DNA of 64,000 nucleotides, from contig NZ_JADEKP010000007.1 of assembly GCF_015234215.1 (NCBI RefSeq), forward strand, positions 1 through 64,000. Direction: 5' to 3'. A model generated the notes under the pieces. It ran no database searches and was not told the DNA's origin. It worked only from the letters and a program-made list of their open reading frames with translations. Each line of letters opens with the position of its first letter. Position 1 is the first letter of the stretch. Position numbers and translations under genes: made by a program. Below, piece by piece: positions 56,524 to 64,000 of the stretch. This DNA comes from Clostridium chrysemydis (GTDB taxonomy: Bacteria; Bacillota; Clostridia; Clostridiales; Clostridiaceae).

Positions 56524-58641
56524 TTGAAAAAGTTAATTAAATTATTAGTCATAATTATTTCAGTATTATCTTTTTTCATATACTTAAAAGAATTTGAAAG
56601 TGATGAGATTTTTAATATTAAAAATATAGAGAACAATTTAGAAAATAGTTATGATATTATGATTCCAGCAAATTTAGCTGAGCTAGATAGGGAAAAGCAA
56701 TACGAAGCATTTGAAAAAATATCTAAAAAAACTAACTCATCAATATTTTTCACAAGGGTAGATAGGGATGATGATAAAGAAAAAATTATAAAGTATACAT
56801 ATTTAAATGATGATAGATATATGGAGAAGATAGATTTAGATAGTGGAGTGAAGCTTAATAAAGACTCTATGAATAAGGATCAAATTTTATCTACTGAAAA
56901 TTCTAAGTATGAGAATCAACTTGGAATTATTAAAGTACTTTCTGATGATTATATATTACAGATAAAACCTTTAAAAATGATGATTAAAGATGGAATGAGC
57001 TTTACGGGGTTTGTAACTATTAGTTTTGAAAATAATAAAGATATAGATAAAAAGATAAAGGATATATGCAATATATTTGACGTGGAAGATTTAAGTTATA
57101 GTAAAAGTGAAACAATAGGTAAAAAGGATTCAATAAGCTTTTTTTATCTAGGAGTTTTATATTTTTTAATTATAATAATTTTAATTTATAACATAATAAA
57201 TTCATATAGGGAATTTGTAATTAAAAAATTATTAGGATATTCTGATTTAGATATTTGGAAAGAAGAATTAAAGAGTATAGTATTAGTTCAAGTTATATCA
57301 AATATAGCAACTATTATAGTTTTAAGTAAGATATTTATAAATAGGTTTAATGGTAGTTATATTATATTTTTAAAGAATATGATTTTTATATATTTAATAA
57401 TGCTAATAATTACTATAATCTTTGTTTCAATACCTTATTTATATTTGAAAAAAATAAAGATTAATTTAGTTATTAAAAATATGAGAAACACTAAGGAAAT
57501 CCTATATTTTAATACAGTGATTAAAATAGTTTTAATTTTAGGGTTTACTTTTATAATAAGTAACCAATTAGAGAAACTTAATGAAGTTAAAAAAATCTAT
57601 AATGGTAAATATAACAGCTGGGAAGAAGCTAAGGACTATGTGACATTTAACTTAGATTCATTAGATCCTACTGTTTTTGATTCGGAAGAATTTAAAGAAG
57701 GACAAGATAAATTATATAAAAAGCTAAATAAAGAGGGAGCAATTTATGCAGAGTTTTCTATTTTTAATGATTTAAACTCTAGTTTAAATAAAGATAGTAA
57801 ATACTATTCTAAGGTTTGCTATATAAACCCTAATTATTTAAATAAACATAAAATTTATGATGAATTTAATAATGAGATTGTAGTTTCAGAAAGAAATAAA
57901 AATTGGGTGATTTTAATACCTACCCAGTATAAAAAAGATATAAAGGAAATTAAAGAATACTTTAATAACTGGAAGTCCACTTACAGAGATAACAATAAAA
58001 TAGAAATAATTTGGACTAAACCTAGCCAAGAATACTTTTCGTATAATATGAATGTAAGTACAGAAGGAAATAAAGTTTTAGACCCTGTTATGTTTGTTGG
58101 AACAGAGGATGGTTTATTTAAAGGGTGGAATCATTATATTTTTAATGCAGACGGGAACCCCTTAAAAGCAAAGGTAGATAAAGATAAACCGTTGCATAAG
58201 CAATTCAAGGATATTATTAAATCTTCAGGGATAGATTCATCTAGTTTAAGAGTAAATTATGCAAATGAAGAAGTGCAGTTTAAAATAAATGAATATAAAA
58301 ATTACTTTAAGAACTTAGTTTTAGGGTTAATAAGTGGAGTTACAATTATTTTTGTAATAATAATTCAAAGCATAAATAATTACTTCAATCAAAATAAAAA
58401 GCTGATTTTTGTTAGAAGTTTTCACGGATACAGCAATTTAGAAAAATTTAAAGAGTATTTTTATTTTATCTTAAAAACTTACGGCTTTATAGCTTTATTT
58501 ATGTTAATAATTAGGGTTAATTTAAAAGTAGGGTTAACTATTTTAATTACTGGGATTACTTTAGAAATACTAATTGCATTAGTTTTATTGATAATAATAA
58601 ATAAAAGACATCTTTTAAAGGTATTAAAGGGAGATTGGTAA
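56524..58641 (+). CDS. Bacteriocin-associated integral membrane protein (DUF1430-like permease)
   Basis: 705 aa starting at TTG with AGGGGGT upstream. Membrane helices at the N-terminus, around 210-230, 255-320, 335-350, and a group at the C-terminus (about 600-700), with two large extracellular regions. This topology with the downstream ATPase matches the lactococcin-972-type immunity/export systems (DUF1430, seven-helix membrane family). No bacteriocin gene is visible between pyk and this gene. The codon use is more AT-rich than the glycolytic genes before it, suggesting accessory origin. Confidence 0.7.
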   Translation: MKKLIKLLVIIISVLSFFIYLKEFESDEIFNIKNIENNLENSYDIMIPANLAELDREKQYEAFEKISKKTNSSIFFTRVDRDDDKEKIIKYTYLNDDRYMEKIDLDSGVKLNKDSMNKDQILSTENSKYENQLGIIKVLSDDYILQIKPLKMMIKDGMSFTGFVTISFENNKDIDKKIKDICNIFDVEDLSYSKSETIGKKDSISFFYLGVLYFLIIIILIYNIINSYREFVIKKLLGYSDLDIWKEELKSIVLVQVISNIATIIVLSKIFINRFNGSYIIFLKNMIFIYLIMLIITIIFVSIPYLYLKKIKINLVIKNMRNTKEILYFNTVIKIVLILGFTFIISNQLEKLNEVKKIYNGKYNSWEEAKDYVTFNLDSLDPTVFDSEEFKEGQDKLYKKLNKEGAIYAEFSIFNDLNSSLNKDSKYYSKVCYINPNYLNKHKIYDEFNNEIVVSERNKNWVILIPTQYKKDIKEIKEYFNNWKSTYRDNNKIEIIWTKPSQEYFSYNMNVSTEGNKVLDPVMFVGTEDGLFKGWNHYIFNADGNPLKAKVDKDKPLHKQFKDIIKSSGIDSSSLRVNYANEEVQFKINEYKNYFKNLVLGLISGVTIIFVIIIQSINNYFNQNKKLIFVRSFHGYSNLEKFKEYFYFILKTYGFIALFMLIIRVNLKVGLTILITGITLEILIALVLLIIINKRHLLKVLKGDW

Positions 58642-58642
58642 G

Positions 58643-59278
58643 ATGGGGATAATTAAACTTGAGAAAGTTAACAAAAGGTATGGTGAAAAGGTAGTTTTAA
58701 AAGATTTATCTTTAGAAATAGATAAGGGAGAAATGGTTGCTTTAATAGGTAATAGCGGTAAGGGTAAAACTACTATTATGAATATAATAGGTTTATTAGA
58801 AAGCTTTGATTCTGGAAAACTTATAATAGATGGAGAAGAAAATATAAGTATAAATTCAAAAAAAGCAAACTTAAACTTAAGAAATAAAATAAGTTATCTT
58901 TTTCAAAACTTTGCATTAGTTGAAAATAAAACTGTTTCCTTTAATTTAGAGATAGCTACAAAATACTTAAAAAAATCAAAGAGTGAAAAAAAGGCACTTA
59001 TAGAAGAAGCGCTTGAAAAAGTTAACTTAAAAGGTCTAGAAGATAAGAAAGTATATCAGCTAAGTGGAGGAGAGCAACAAAGGGTTTCTATAGCAAGAGT
59101 CTTACTTAAAGATAGCAAGATAGTACTTGCTGATGAGCCTACTGGTTCTTTAGATACTTTAAATAGAGATATGGTTTTTAAACATCTAAAAGATATGAAC
59201 TCTAAAGGCAAGACTATAGTTATAGTTACTCACGACTTAGAACTAGCTAAAATGTGTGATAGAATAATAAAGATATAA
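58643..59278 (+). CDS. ABC transporter ATPase of bacteriocin-export type
   Basis: 211 aa: Walker A GNSGKGKTT near 37, Q-loop LFQNFALVENK, signature LSGGEQQRVSIARVLL and Walker B IVLADEPTGSLD, then the H-loop VTHD. Its short length and FALVENKTV segment resemble the ATPases of lactococcin-972 immunity/export pairs. The ATG is 1 nt after the permease stop, so the two are co-translated and form one transporter. Confidence 0.85.
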   Translation: MGIIKLEKVNKRYGEKVVLKDLSLEIDKGEMVALIGNSGKGKTTIMNIIGLLESFDSGKLIIDGEENISINSKKANLNLRNKISYLFQNFALVENKTVSFNLEIATKYLKKSKSEKKALIEEALEKVNLKGLEDKKVYQLSGGEQQRVSIARVLLKDSKIVLADEPTGSLDTLNRDMVFKHLKDMNSKGKTIVIVTHDLELAKMCDRIIKI

Positions 59279-59308
59279 AGAGCAGATTTTTCTCTGCTCT
59301 TTTTAATC
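59275..59308 (+). terminator. Terminator after the ABC ATPase gene
   Basis: AAAGAGCAGA and TCTGCTCTTT pair across TTTTTC, followed by T's. Confidence 0.85.
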
Positions 59309-59465
59309 TTATAAAAGTTACTTTCTTGTACTAGGAATAAAGTAAACAAAAAATAAACAATAAGCATTTCATCTTGAAAACGATTTAACAAAGGTGTACT
59401 ATAAGAATGTACTCATAAATCAAAAAAACACAAAACAATATAAAAGGTTAAGAGAATTAGAGAGA

Positions 59466-59517
59466 GAAAAAGCTTAAGGTATTTGCTGGGTGAATTTATA
59501 AATACTTTAAGCTTTTT
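59466..59517 (+). terminator. Orphan terminator, first possible small RNA
   Basis: AAAAAGCTTAAGGTATTT pairs with AAATACTTTAAGCTTTTT across a 15-nt loop, with a T run. The 155 bp upstream have no ORF; a short RNA ending here is possible. Confidence 0.5.
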
Positions 59518-59599
59518 TCTGTTTATATATATAAATAATTACGGGATTTTGAATATAAAAGAATAAAATTTTATTAAAGTAGCTAGATTTAACAAAATT

Positions 59600-59712
59600 T
59601 TTTATAAATTTGTTGTATAATGAATAGTAATAAATATATATGTGTATAATATATATATGTTTTGAAATTTTTGGCAACTGATTCCGCACCCTAACGGGTG
59701 CACTTTTTTTGT
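59600..59712 (+). ncRNA. Possible small RNA ending in a GC-rich terminator
   Basis: TTGTATAAT (about 59611-59619) and TGTATAATATAT (about 59642) may be -10 elements; the sequence then reads GGCAACTGATTCC and a compact hairpin GCACCC-TAAC-GGGTGC followed by ACTTTTTTT (59685-59709). No ORF is present. The GC-rich hairpin stands out from its AT-rich surroundings. Confidence 0.35.
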
Positions 59713-59777
59713 CCAAATATCCATAAGTAGTTAACAAAGAGTTTAAAAACTTAATAATATAAATTAACAAAAAGTAC

Positions 59778-59806
59778 TTTACAACTAATAATAATTATTA
59801 TATAAT
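59778..59806 (+). promoter_or_regulatory. Reverse rubrerythrin promoter with PerR-like operator
   Basis: TTTACA (59778-59783), 17 bp, TATAAT (59801-59806). The last 15 bases of the spacer (59786-59800) are an exact 7-1-7 palindrome, TAATAAT-A-ATTATTA, one base per half-site from the PerR consensus TTATAATNATTATAA. Downstream an 8-bp inverted repeat TGTATTCA/TGAATACA (about 59812-59845) lies in the leader. Confidence 0.6.
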
Positions 59807-59902
59807 AAGATTGTATTCAGGAAGAGAACAAAAACTTGAATACATAATAAATGTGTGTGAAAAAGATTTTATATAAATTTTATTTAAGAGGAGACGGTAA
59901 TT

Positions 59903-60445
59903 ATGAAAAAATTTGTTTGTACAATTTGTGGATATATTTATGAAGGAGAACAAGCACCAGAAAAATGTCCAATCTGTGGAGCAGGTGCTGATAAATTCCA
60001 AGAACAAGTAGGAGAAATGGCTTGGGCTGACGAACACAGAATCGGAGTTGCTAAAGACGTAGATCCAAGAATCGTTGAAGGATTACAAGCTAACTTTATG
60101 GGAGAATGTACAGAAGTTGGAATGTACCTTGCAATGTCAAGACAAGCTGATAGAGAAGGATTCCCAGAAGTTGCAGAAGCTTATAAAAGAATAGCTTTCG
60201 AAGAAGCTGAACATGCTTCAAAATTCGCTGAACTTTTAGGAGAAGTAGTTGATGCTGATACTAAATTAAACTTACAAAAAAGAGTAGACGCTGAATACGG
60301 AGCTTGCCAAGGTAAAAAAGAATTAGCTACATTAGCAAAACAATTAAACCTAGATGCTATCCATGACACAGTTCATGAAATGTGTAAAGATGAAGCTAGA
60401 CACGGAAAAGCATTCAAAGGTTTATTAGAAAGATACTTTGCTTAG
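59903..60445 (+). CDS. Reverse rubrerythrin
   Basis: 180 aa with the rubredoxin-like [Fe(SCys)4] domain first (C6, C9, C22, C25 in CTICG and CPICG), followed by a ferritin-like four-helix diiron domain ([59 protein letters not shown]). This order is the reverse of classical rubrerythrin. In Clostridium acetobutylicum such proteins detoxify peroxide and oxygen and belong to the PerR regulon. AAGAGGAGA ribosome site; terminator follows. Highly biased codons suggest strong expression. Confidence 0.95.
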   Translation: MKKFVCTICGYIYEGEQAPEKCPICGAGADKFQEQVGEMAWADEHRIGVAKDVDPRIVEGLQANFMGECTEVGMYLAMSRQADREGFPEVAEAYKRIAFEEAEHASKFAELLGEVVDADTKLNLQKRVDAEYGACQGKKELATLAKQLNLDAIHDTVHEMCKDEARHGKAFKGLLERYFA

Positions 60446-60485
60446 GATATAGAAAAACTTATTAATATTCCCTAATATGATAAGA

Positions 60486-60526
60486 AAAAAGCTGTTATAT
60501 CAGATTTGATATAACAGCTTTTAAAT
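60486..60526 (+). terminator. Terminator after reverse rubrerythrin
   Basis: AAAGCTGTTATATCA pairs with TGATATAACAGCTTT across GATT, followed by T's. Confidence 0.88.
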
Positions 60527-60655
60527 TTATGAAATTGTACTTATTTTAACAAGTTTAAAATAACCTTAAATTTGTTTTATTTTGTAGAAAAGAGTACAAG
60601 ATTAGGTGTACAATCATATTATAGAGTAAACGTTTATATATAGGAGGTAGCTAGT

Positions 60656-60784
60656 ATGTGTGATGTAAAAGCATTAGTTAAAAATTGTGATAAGGACCAC
60701 TTAGGAAAGTTAATAGGAGTAAGTGCACTTGCTATAGTAGGACTTGGAGGGGCAATATTTTTAGCTACTAAATTAAAAAAATAA
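60656..60784 (+). CDS. 42-aa single-pass membrane protein (unknown)
   Basis: A short ORF with a near-ideal TAGGAGG ribosome site and ATG at 60656. The product starts MCDVKALVKNCDKDHLGKLI (two cysteines), continues with a membrane helix (VSALAIVGLGGAIFLAT) and ends KLKK. A terminator follows 26 bp after the stop. I do not recognise the family. The ribosome site, clean helix and terminator make it a likely real small protein. Confidence 0.65.
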   Translation: MCDVKALVKNCDKDHLGKLIGVSALAIVGLGGAIFLATKLKK

Positions 60785-60810
60785 TACTTAAAAATTTTAG
60801 AGTTGTTTTG

Positions 60811-60842
60811 GGAATTTATCTTTAAAGGTAAGTTCCTTTTTA
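60811..60842 (+). terminator. Terminator after the 42-aa membrane protein gene
   Basis: GGAATTTATCTT and AAAGGTAAGTTCC pair with two G-U contacts, followed by a T run. Confidence 0.75.
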
Positions 60843-60900
60843 TTTTCCTATCACCTATGCTATAATTAAGCAGATAAAAAGAAGAAAAGGACGGATTTCT

Positions 60901-62271
60901 ATGGTTACAAAGAATGAAGAATACATATTAGATATTATTTCAGAAGGTTATGAAGGCGAAGGAGTAGCTAAAATTGATAACTACCCTATATTTGTAGAAG
61001 GTGCCTTAAAAGGCGAAAAAGTTAAGATTAGAATAGTTAAAGCTTTAAAAAATTACGCGTATGGAAGATTAATTGAAGTTTTAGAAAAATCAGAAGGTAG
61101 AGTAGAGGCTGCTTGTAAATATTATAAAAGATGTGGTGGTTGCAGACTTCAACATATGGATTACAAAACACAATTAGACTTTAAATTCGAAAGAGTTAAA
61201 GATTGCGTAAGAAAAATTGGCGGTTTAGATGAAAGTATAGTTAAATATCCTTTAGGAATGGAAGAGAATCCTTATAGATATAGAAATAAAGTTCAATTAC
61301 CTATAGGATTAGTTAATGGAAAAGTAAATGTAGGATTCTATGCACCGAGAAGTCACGACATTATAGATATAGATAAATGCTTAATCCAAGAGGAAGATGC
61401 AGATACAGTTTCAAAGATAACTAAAGAATGGATCGAAGAGTTTAATATAAGACCTGCTTTTGTTGATGGGAAGTTCGATAAAAAAGGTTTAGTTAGACAC
61501 ATAATGATAAGAAAAGGCTTTAAAACAGGTGGGGTTATGGTAGTCTTAGTCGCGACTAAAGAAGACGTACCTCATTTAGATGATTTAGTTAATAGATTAA
61601 AAGAAGAATTAAGCGGTTTAGAAAGTGTTATATTAAATGTTAATAACAAAGACACTAACGTTATTTTAAGCAATAACTGCAAAACTATTTATGGAAATGA
61701 TACTATAAAAGACTATATAGGAGAGTTTAAATTTAATATATCTCCTTTATCATTCTTCCAAGTTAACCCTATTCAAACAGAAGTTTTATACGGAAAAACT
61801 TTAGAATACGCAGATCTAACAGGAGACGAAGTAGTATTTGATGCATATTGCGGAACAGGAACTATAACACTATTCCTATCACAAAAAGCTAAAAAAGTTT
61901 ACGGTGTAGAAGTAATAGAACCTGCAATAATAAACGCAAAAGAAAACGCAAAAATAAATAAAATAGAAAACGCAGAATTCTTAGTAGGAAAGTCAGAAGA
62001 AGTTATTCCAGAACTTATAGAATCAGGAGTAAAAGCTGACGTTATAGTAGTAGATCCACCTAGAAAAGGTTGCGACGCAAAACTTTTAGAAGCTATAGGA
62101 AAAGTTAAGCCAAAGAAAGTAGTATACGTATCATGCGACCCAAGCACCCTAGCTAGAGATCTAAAAATACTAGAAACACAAGGCTACAAAACTAAAGAAA
62201 TACAACCCGTAGACATGTTCCCACAAACAAGCCACATTGAGAACGTAGCTTTGCTTGTCGAGGAACGATAG
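60901..62271 (+). CDS. 23S rRNA (uracil-5-)-methyltransferase, RlmCD/RumA-like
   Basis: 456 aa: N-terminal TRAM domain ([16 protein letters not shown]), cysteine cluster for a 4Fe-4S site ([15 protein letters not shown]), a SAM domain with [14 protein letters not shown], and the catalytic motifs VDPPRKGCD and [12 protein letters not shown] (nucleophilic Cys). It methylates U residues of 23S rRNA. The last residues VEER and the TAG stop are supplied by the first copy of a 17-bp repeat that flanks a GC-rich block, so the native C-terminus was probably altered. Confidence 0.92.
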   Translation: MVTKNEEYILDIISEGYEGEGVAKIDNYPIFVEGALKGEKVKIRIVKALKNYAYGRLIEVLEKSEGRVEAACKYYKRCGGCRLQHMDYKTQLDFKFERVKDCVRKIGGLDESIVKYPLGMEENPYRYRNKVQLPIGLVNGKVNVGFYAPRSHDIIDIDKCLIQEEDADTVSKITKEWIEEFNIRPAFVDGKFDKKGLVRHIMIRKGFKTGGVMVVLVATKEDVPHLDDLVNRLKEELSGLESVILNVNNKDTNVILSNNCKTIYGNDTIKDYIGEFKFNISPLSFFQVNPIQTEVLYGKTLEYADLTGDEVVFDAYCGTGTITLFLSQKAKKVYGVEVIEPAIINAKENAKINKIENAEFLVGKSEEVIPELIESGVKADVIVVDPPRKGCDAKLLEAIGKVKPKKVVYVSCDPSTLARDLKILETQGYKTKEIQPVDMFPQTSHIENVALLVEER

Positions 62272-62401
62272 TGACGAAGAGAAGTAATATAGTACGTTCC
62301 ATGCAAGAGTTGACCAAGAGGCCGAACGACAGAGAAGGGCGATTGGAATCAACTTACTGCTGAGAACAGTAACTCCACACATCAAGGAACGATAGTGACG
62401 A
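62261..62401 (+). repeat. GC-rich block flanked by 17-bp direct repeats
   Basis: AGGAACGATAGTGACGA occurs at 62261-62277 and again, exactly, at 62385-62401, a 124-bp period. The block between is about 46% GC by my count, far above the surroundings. It can fold: GGAACG (62262) with CGTTCC (62295), TTGA-CCAA (62310-62317) with TTGG (62343) and TCAA (62349), and TTACTG/CAGTAA (62354-62372). No ORF. The first repeat encodes the end of the rRNA methyltransferase. Confidence 0.75.
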
Positions 62402-62457
62402 TTAATTTAGAATAAACTACTTAATAGTTTTTAAAATTAAATAGATATAAATAAAGC

Positions 62458-62490
62458 AGACAGCAAATTTATTAATTTGCTGTCTTTTTA
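62458..62490 (+). terminator. Terminator after the repeat block
   Basis: AGACAGCAAATT (62458-62469) pairs with AATTTGCTGTCT (62474-62485), followed by TTTT. It probably ends the rRNA methyltransferase transcript. The remaining 120 bp to the next gene show a possible -10 (TATGATATAG) and no ORF. Confidence 0.85.
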
Positions 62491-62609
62491 TATAAAAATT
62501 AAAATCTAAAATAACTACTTGTGTTATAAGTTTAAATAGAAAAGATAATATATGATATAGTCATAGTAAGAAAAGTTCTAAATTTAGGTTATGAAGTGCG
62601 GAGGGCACT

Positions 62610-62999
62610 ATGGAAATTTTAGAGTTATTAAAAGGTATAAAAAGAGAAAAGATGAATCTTGTAGAACTAGTAAATGCCTTTGAAAAGATGTGTAAAATAA
62701 AAATCAATGGAGTGGATGAAGAGGAGGATATGATCTTATTTGAAGTAGAGGGATTTTCAGGTAAGTCTTGGACTTGTTTTTCATTAGTTAGGCAGTTCCC
62801 AAATGAAGATGAAGAATATATCCAGCTGCATTTAGATATTAGATATAAAATAGATACAAGAAACAATTTACCTTCAGAATCTATATGGAGTGAAGAGGTT
62901 AGTGGAAACTTCTTTGATTATATAAGAAATTCTGAAGGCTATTTATTCTTAAAAGATAAACAGATTATTAAAGTAGATGTTTTTATGGACGAGACTTAA
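62610..62999 (+). CDS. Unrecognised 129-aa protein
   Basis: Soluble acidic protein, MEILELLKGIKREKMNLVELVNAFEKM at the N-terminus, with a later FEVEGFSGKSWTCFSLVRQFPNEDEEYIQLHLDIRYKI. Not recognised. Its size, acidity and position with a DUF4303 protein fit the small single-domain proteins that gather in polymorphic-toxin immunity arrays, but no toxin is present in the window. GGAGGG ribosome site at 62600-62605. Confidence 0.6.
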   Translation: MEILELLKGIKREKMNLVELVNAFEKMCKIKINGVDEEEDMILFEVEGFSGKSWTCFSLVRQFPNEDEEYIQLHLDIRYKIDTRNNLPSESIWSEEVSGNFFDYIRNSEGYLFLKDKQIIKVDVFMDET

Positions 63000-63105
63000 A
63001 TAGTACAATCAAAGCTGTTGTAAATACGTAAAGTGAGAAGCTTACAGTATGGGGCTGAATAAGAACAATTAAGATGGTATAGATATAACAAGGGAGAATT
63101 ATATA

Positions 63106-63639
63106 ATGATAAATTTTTTAAAGGAATTTGAAGAGAAATTTAGACAGGAATTTTATAACGATATCAAAAATCTTCTTGAAAAAATAAGTAATGAAAAGGT
63201 ATATGCTTGTGCGTTTGGAACAGATAGCGATTTTTGTACTCTTTTTCTTGCAATTAATACAGAGGAATCCCTTAAAAAACATATAACCGATATGGAAAAT
63301 GAGGGGCTATGTAACAGTCAGGAAGATAAAATTTATTACAGGTGGTGTTTATCTGAATTCAAATATGGTAACTCGCACTTTAACCATATTTATAAGCTTC
63401 TAAATTCTACGGAAAACGTATCTGATTATAAAGATAATATAGTTGAAATCATTGCTAAAACAGTGCTTGGTACTGATTCAGAAATTTTTAAGCAGTATGG
63501 ACAATCAAAAGAAGATATAACTTTCTTTGTATCTATGACAGATGATGATATGGCGGAAGAGTTAGAAAACCAATCTGTTATTAAAATGACACCTAAAGAT
63601 TTGGCTAAAGATTTTTTAATGAGATATGGGAGGAGATAA
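63106..63639 (+). CDS. DUF4303-like protein
   Basis: 177 aa soluble protein with NEKVYACAFGTDSDFCTLFLAINTEESL, YRWCLSEFKYGNSHFNHIYKLL and a C-terminal helical part (VSMTDDDMAEELENQSVIKMTPKDLAKDFL), resembling DUF4303. Members are often found among predicted immunity proteins; activity is unknown. AAGGGAGAA ribosome site. The next gene starts 9 bp after its stop. Confidence 0.65.
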   Translation: MINFLKEFEEKFRQEFYNDIKNLLEKISNEKVYACAFGTDSDFCTLFLAINTEESLKKHITDMENEGLCNSQEDKIYYRWCLSEFKYGNSHFNHIYKLLNSTENVSDYKDNIVEIIAKTVLGTDSEIFKQYGQSKEDITFFVSMTDDDMAEELENQSVIKMTPKDLAKDFLMRYGRR

Positions 63640-63647
63640 TTAATATA

Positions 63648-64000
63648 ATGAAAAAGTTTTGGGGTATTGCAAAAAAATCAAATATTACGGTTGGGTGTAC
63701 AGGGCAAACGGTATATATTTATGAAAATGATTTAGAGATAGCTAAGTTTAAAGATATCAAATACGGTTATAAGGCTATGTTTTGTCCGAGTAAAGATATA
63801 TTCGTCGTTAAATCAACTAATGGTATGCTTGCGATATATTCATTAGTTGAATTAAAATTGCTCCGTAAATTTCGTTTTTCAAAGGTAAGTAACTCACAAG
63901 ATGATGGTTTTTGCTTTTCTAAAGATGGTAAATATTTTTACAATATAGAGCGTAATATATCTAGCTTTAAAACACGCTTAGGGATATATGATACAAGCAG
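63648..64000 (+). CDS. Unrecognised protein, truncated by the window end
   Basis: An ATG at 63648 after GGGAGGAGA opens a frame that runs off the window (117 codons seen). The product reads MKKFWGIAKKSNITVGCTGQ and contains repeated short strands (TVYIYENDLEIAKFKD, DIFVVKSTNGMLAIYSLVELKLLRKF, FCFSKDGKYFYNIE), like WD40/beta-propeller blades. Probably co-transcribed with the DUF4303-like gene. Confidence 0.6.
   Translation, partial: MKKFWGIAKKSNITVGCTGQTVYIYENDLEIAKFKDIKYGYKAMFCPSKDIFVVKSTNGMLAIYSLVELKLLRKFRFSKVSNSQDDGFCFSKDGKYFYNIERNISSFKTRLGIYDTS

Noticed and set aside
59684-59712. Guanidine-II (mini-ykkC) or other known riboswitch around GCACCC-TAAC-GGGTGC
   Set aside because: Only one hairpin is present, the loop does not give ACGR in the right place, and no downstream transporter gene follows.
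62261-62401. tRNA or CRISPR-like repeats in the GC-rich block
   Set aside because: No cloverleaf or T-loop sequence, and only two repeat copies 124 bp apart; CRISPR arrays need several short evenly spaced repeats.

Overview
The window is a low-GC, gene-dense, mostly plus-strand stretch of a Clostridium sensu stricto-like chromosome (Firmicutes). The evidence is AT-rich codon use, strong GGAGG ribosome binding sites, factor-independent terminators, sporulation-linked genes (GerS-related protein, Spo0A-type boxes, a candidate sigma-K promoter), anaerobe genes ([FeFe] hydrogenase-like protein, reverse rubrerythrin, split transketolase) and Bacillus/Clostridium gene orders (yabB-rsmI-abrB, ftsEX-ctpB-minJ-like, uvrBA, alr-ndoAI-ndoA, uvrC-murB, rapZ-yvcK-whiA-dnaE-pfkA-pyk). 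The species cannot be named from the sequence alone.

Layout. 1-560: end of an rRNA operon (23S tail, 5S, tRNA-Phe, tRNA-Ala). 0.7-4 kb: parvulin, HAD phosphatase, hydrogenase-like protein, a 42-aa membrane protein and tRNA-Pro. 4-8 kb: a secreted NlpC/P60 hydrolase, two methyltransferases (TrmN6-like, RsmI) and abrB on the other strand with Spo0A-type boxes. 8-15 kb: DUF1836 protein, a nuclease-helicase fusion, galM-like, yihY-like, galE and an ssb paralogue. 15-20 kb: DUF6514, acpS, nnrD, gerS-related, alr and the NdoAI/NdoA toxin-antitoxin pair. 20-28.5 kb: split transketolase, two YitT proteins, ftsEX, ctp protease and a PDZ membrane protein. 28.5-37 kb: uvrB, two unrecognised genes, two membrane-anchored proteins, and uvrA under a LexA-type box. 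37-49 kb: FHA-FtsW-PBP2, uvrC, murB, hisC, rapZ, yvcK and whiA. 49-56 kb: dnaE, pfkA and pyk. 56-64 kb: an orphan bacteriocin-type ABC exporter, reverse rubrerythrin, an rRNA uracil methyltransferase and three accessory genes running off the end.

The main discovery is at 51290-51905. The replicative DNA polymerase gene dnaE is interrupted by a 616-nt group II intron with no internal reading frame. The 5' GUGCG, a domain V, a domain VI with a bulged branch-point A, an EBS1 loop and EBS2 pairing to exon 1, and exact restoration of the conserved YQEQVM motif after splicing all agree. An essential gene therefore appears to depend on RNA splicing, with any maturase supplied from elsewhere.

Other structure not explained by ordinary genes includes two related hairpin elements with compensatory stem changes, the first inside a roughly 270-bp palindrome, between yvcK and whiA; a GC-rich 124-bp block between 17-bp direct repeats at the end of the rRNA methyltransferase gene; a 60-bp palindrome after the NlpC/P60 gene; a PerR-like operator filling the spacer of the reverse rubrerythrin promoter; and terminator-ended stretches without ORFs that may be small RNAs. 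All assignments come from reading the sequence and remembered family knowledge; no database search was run.
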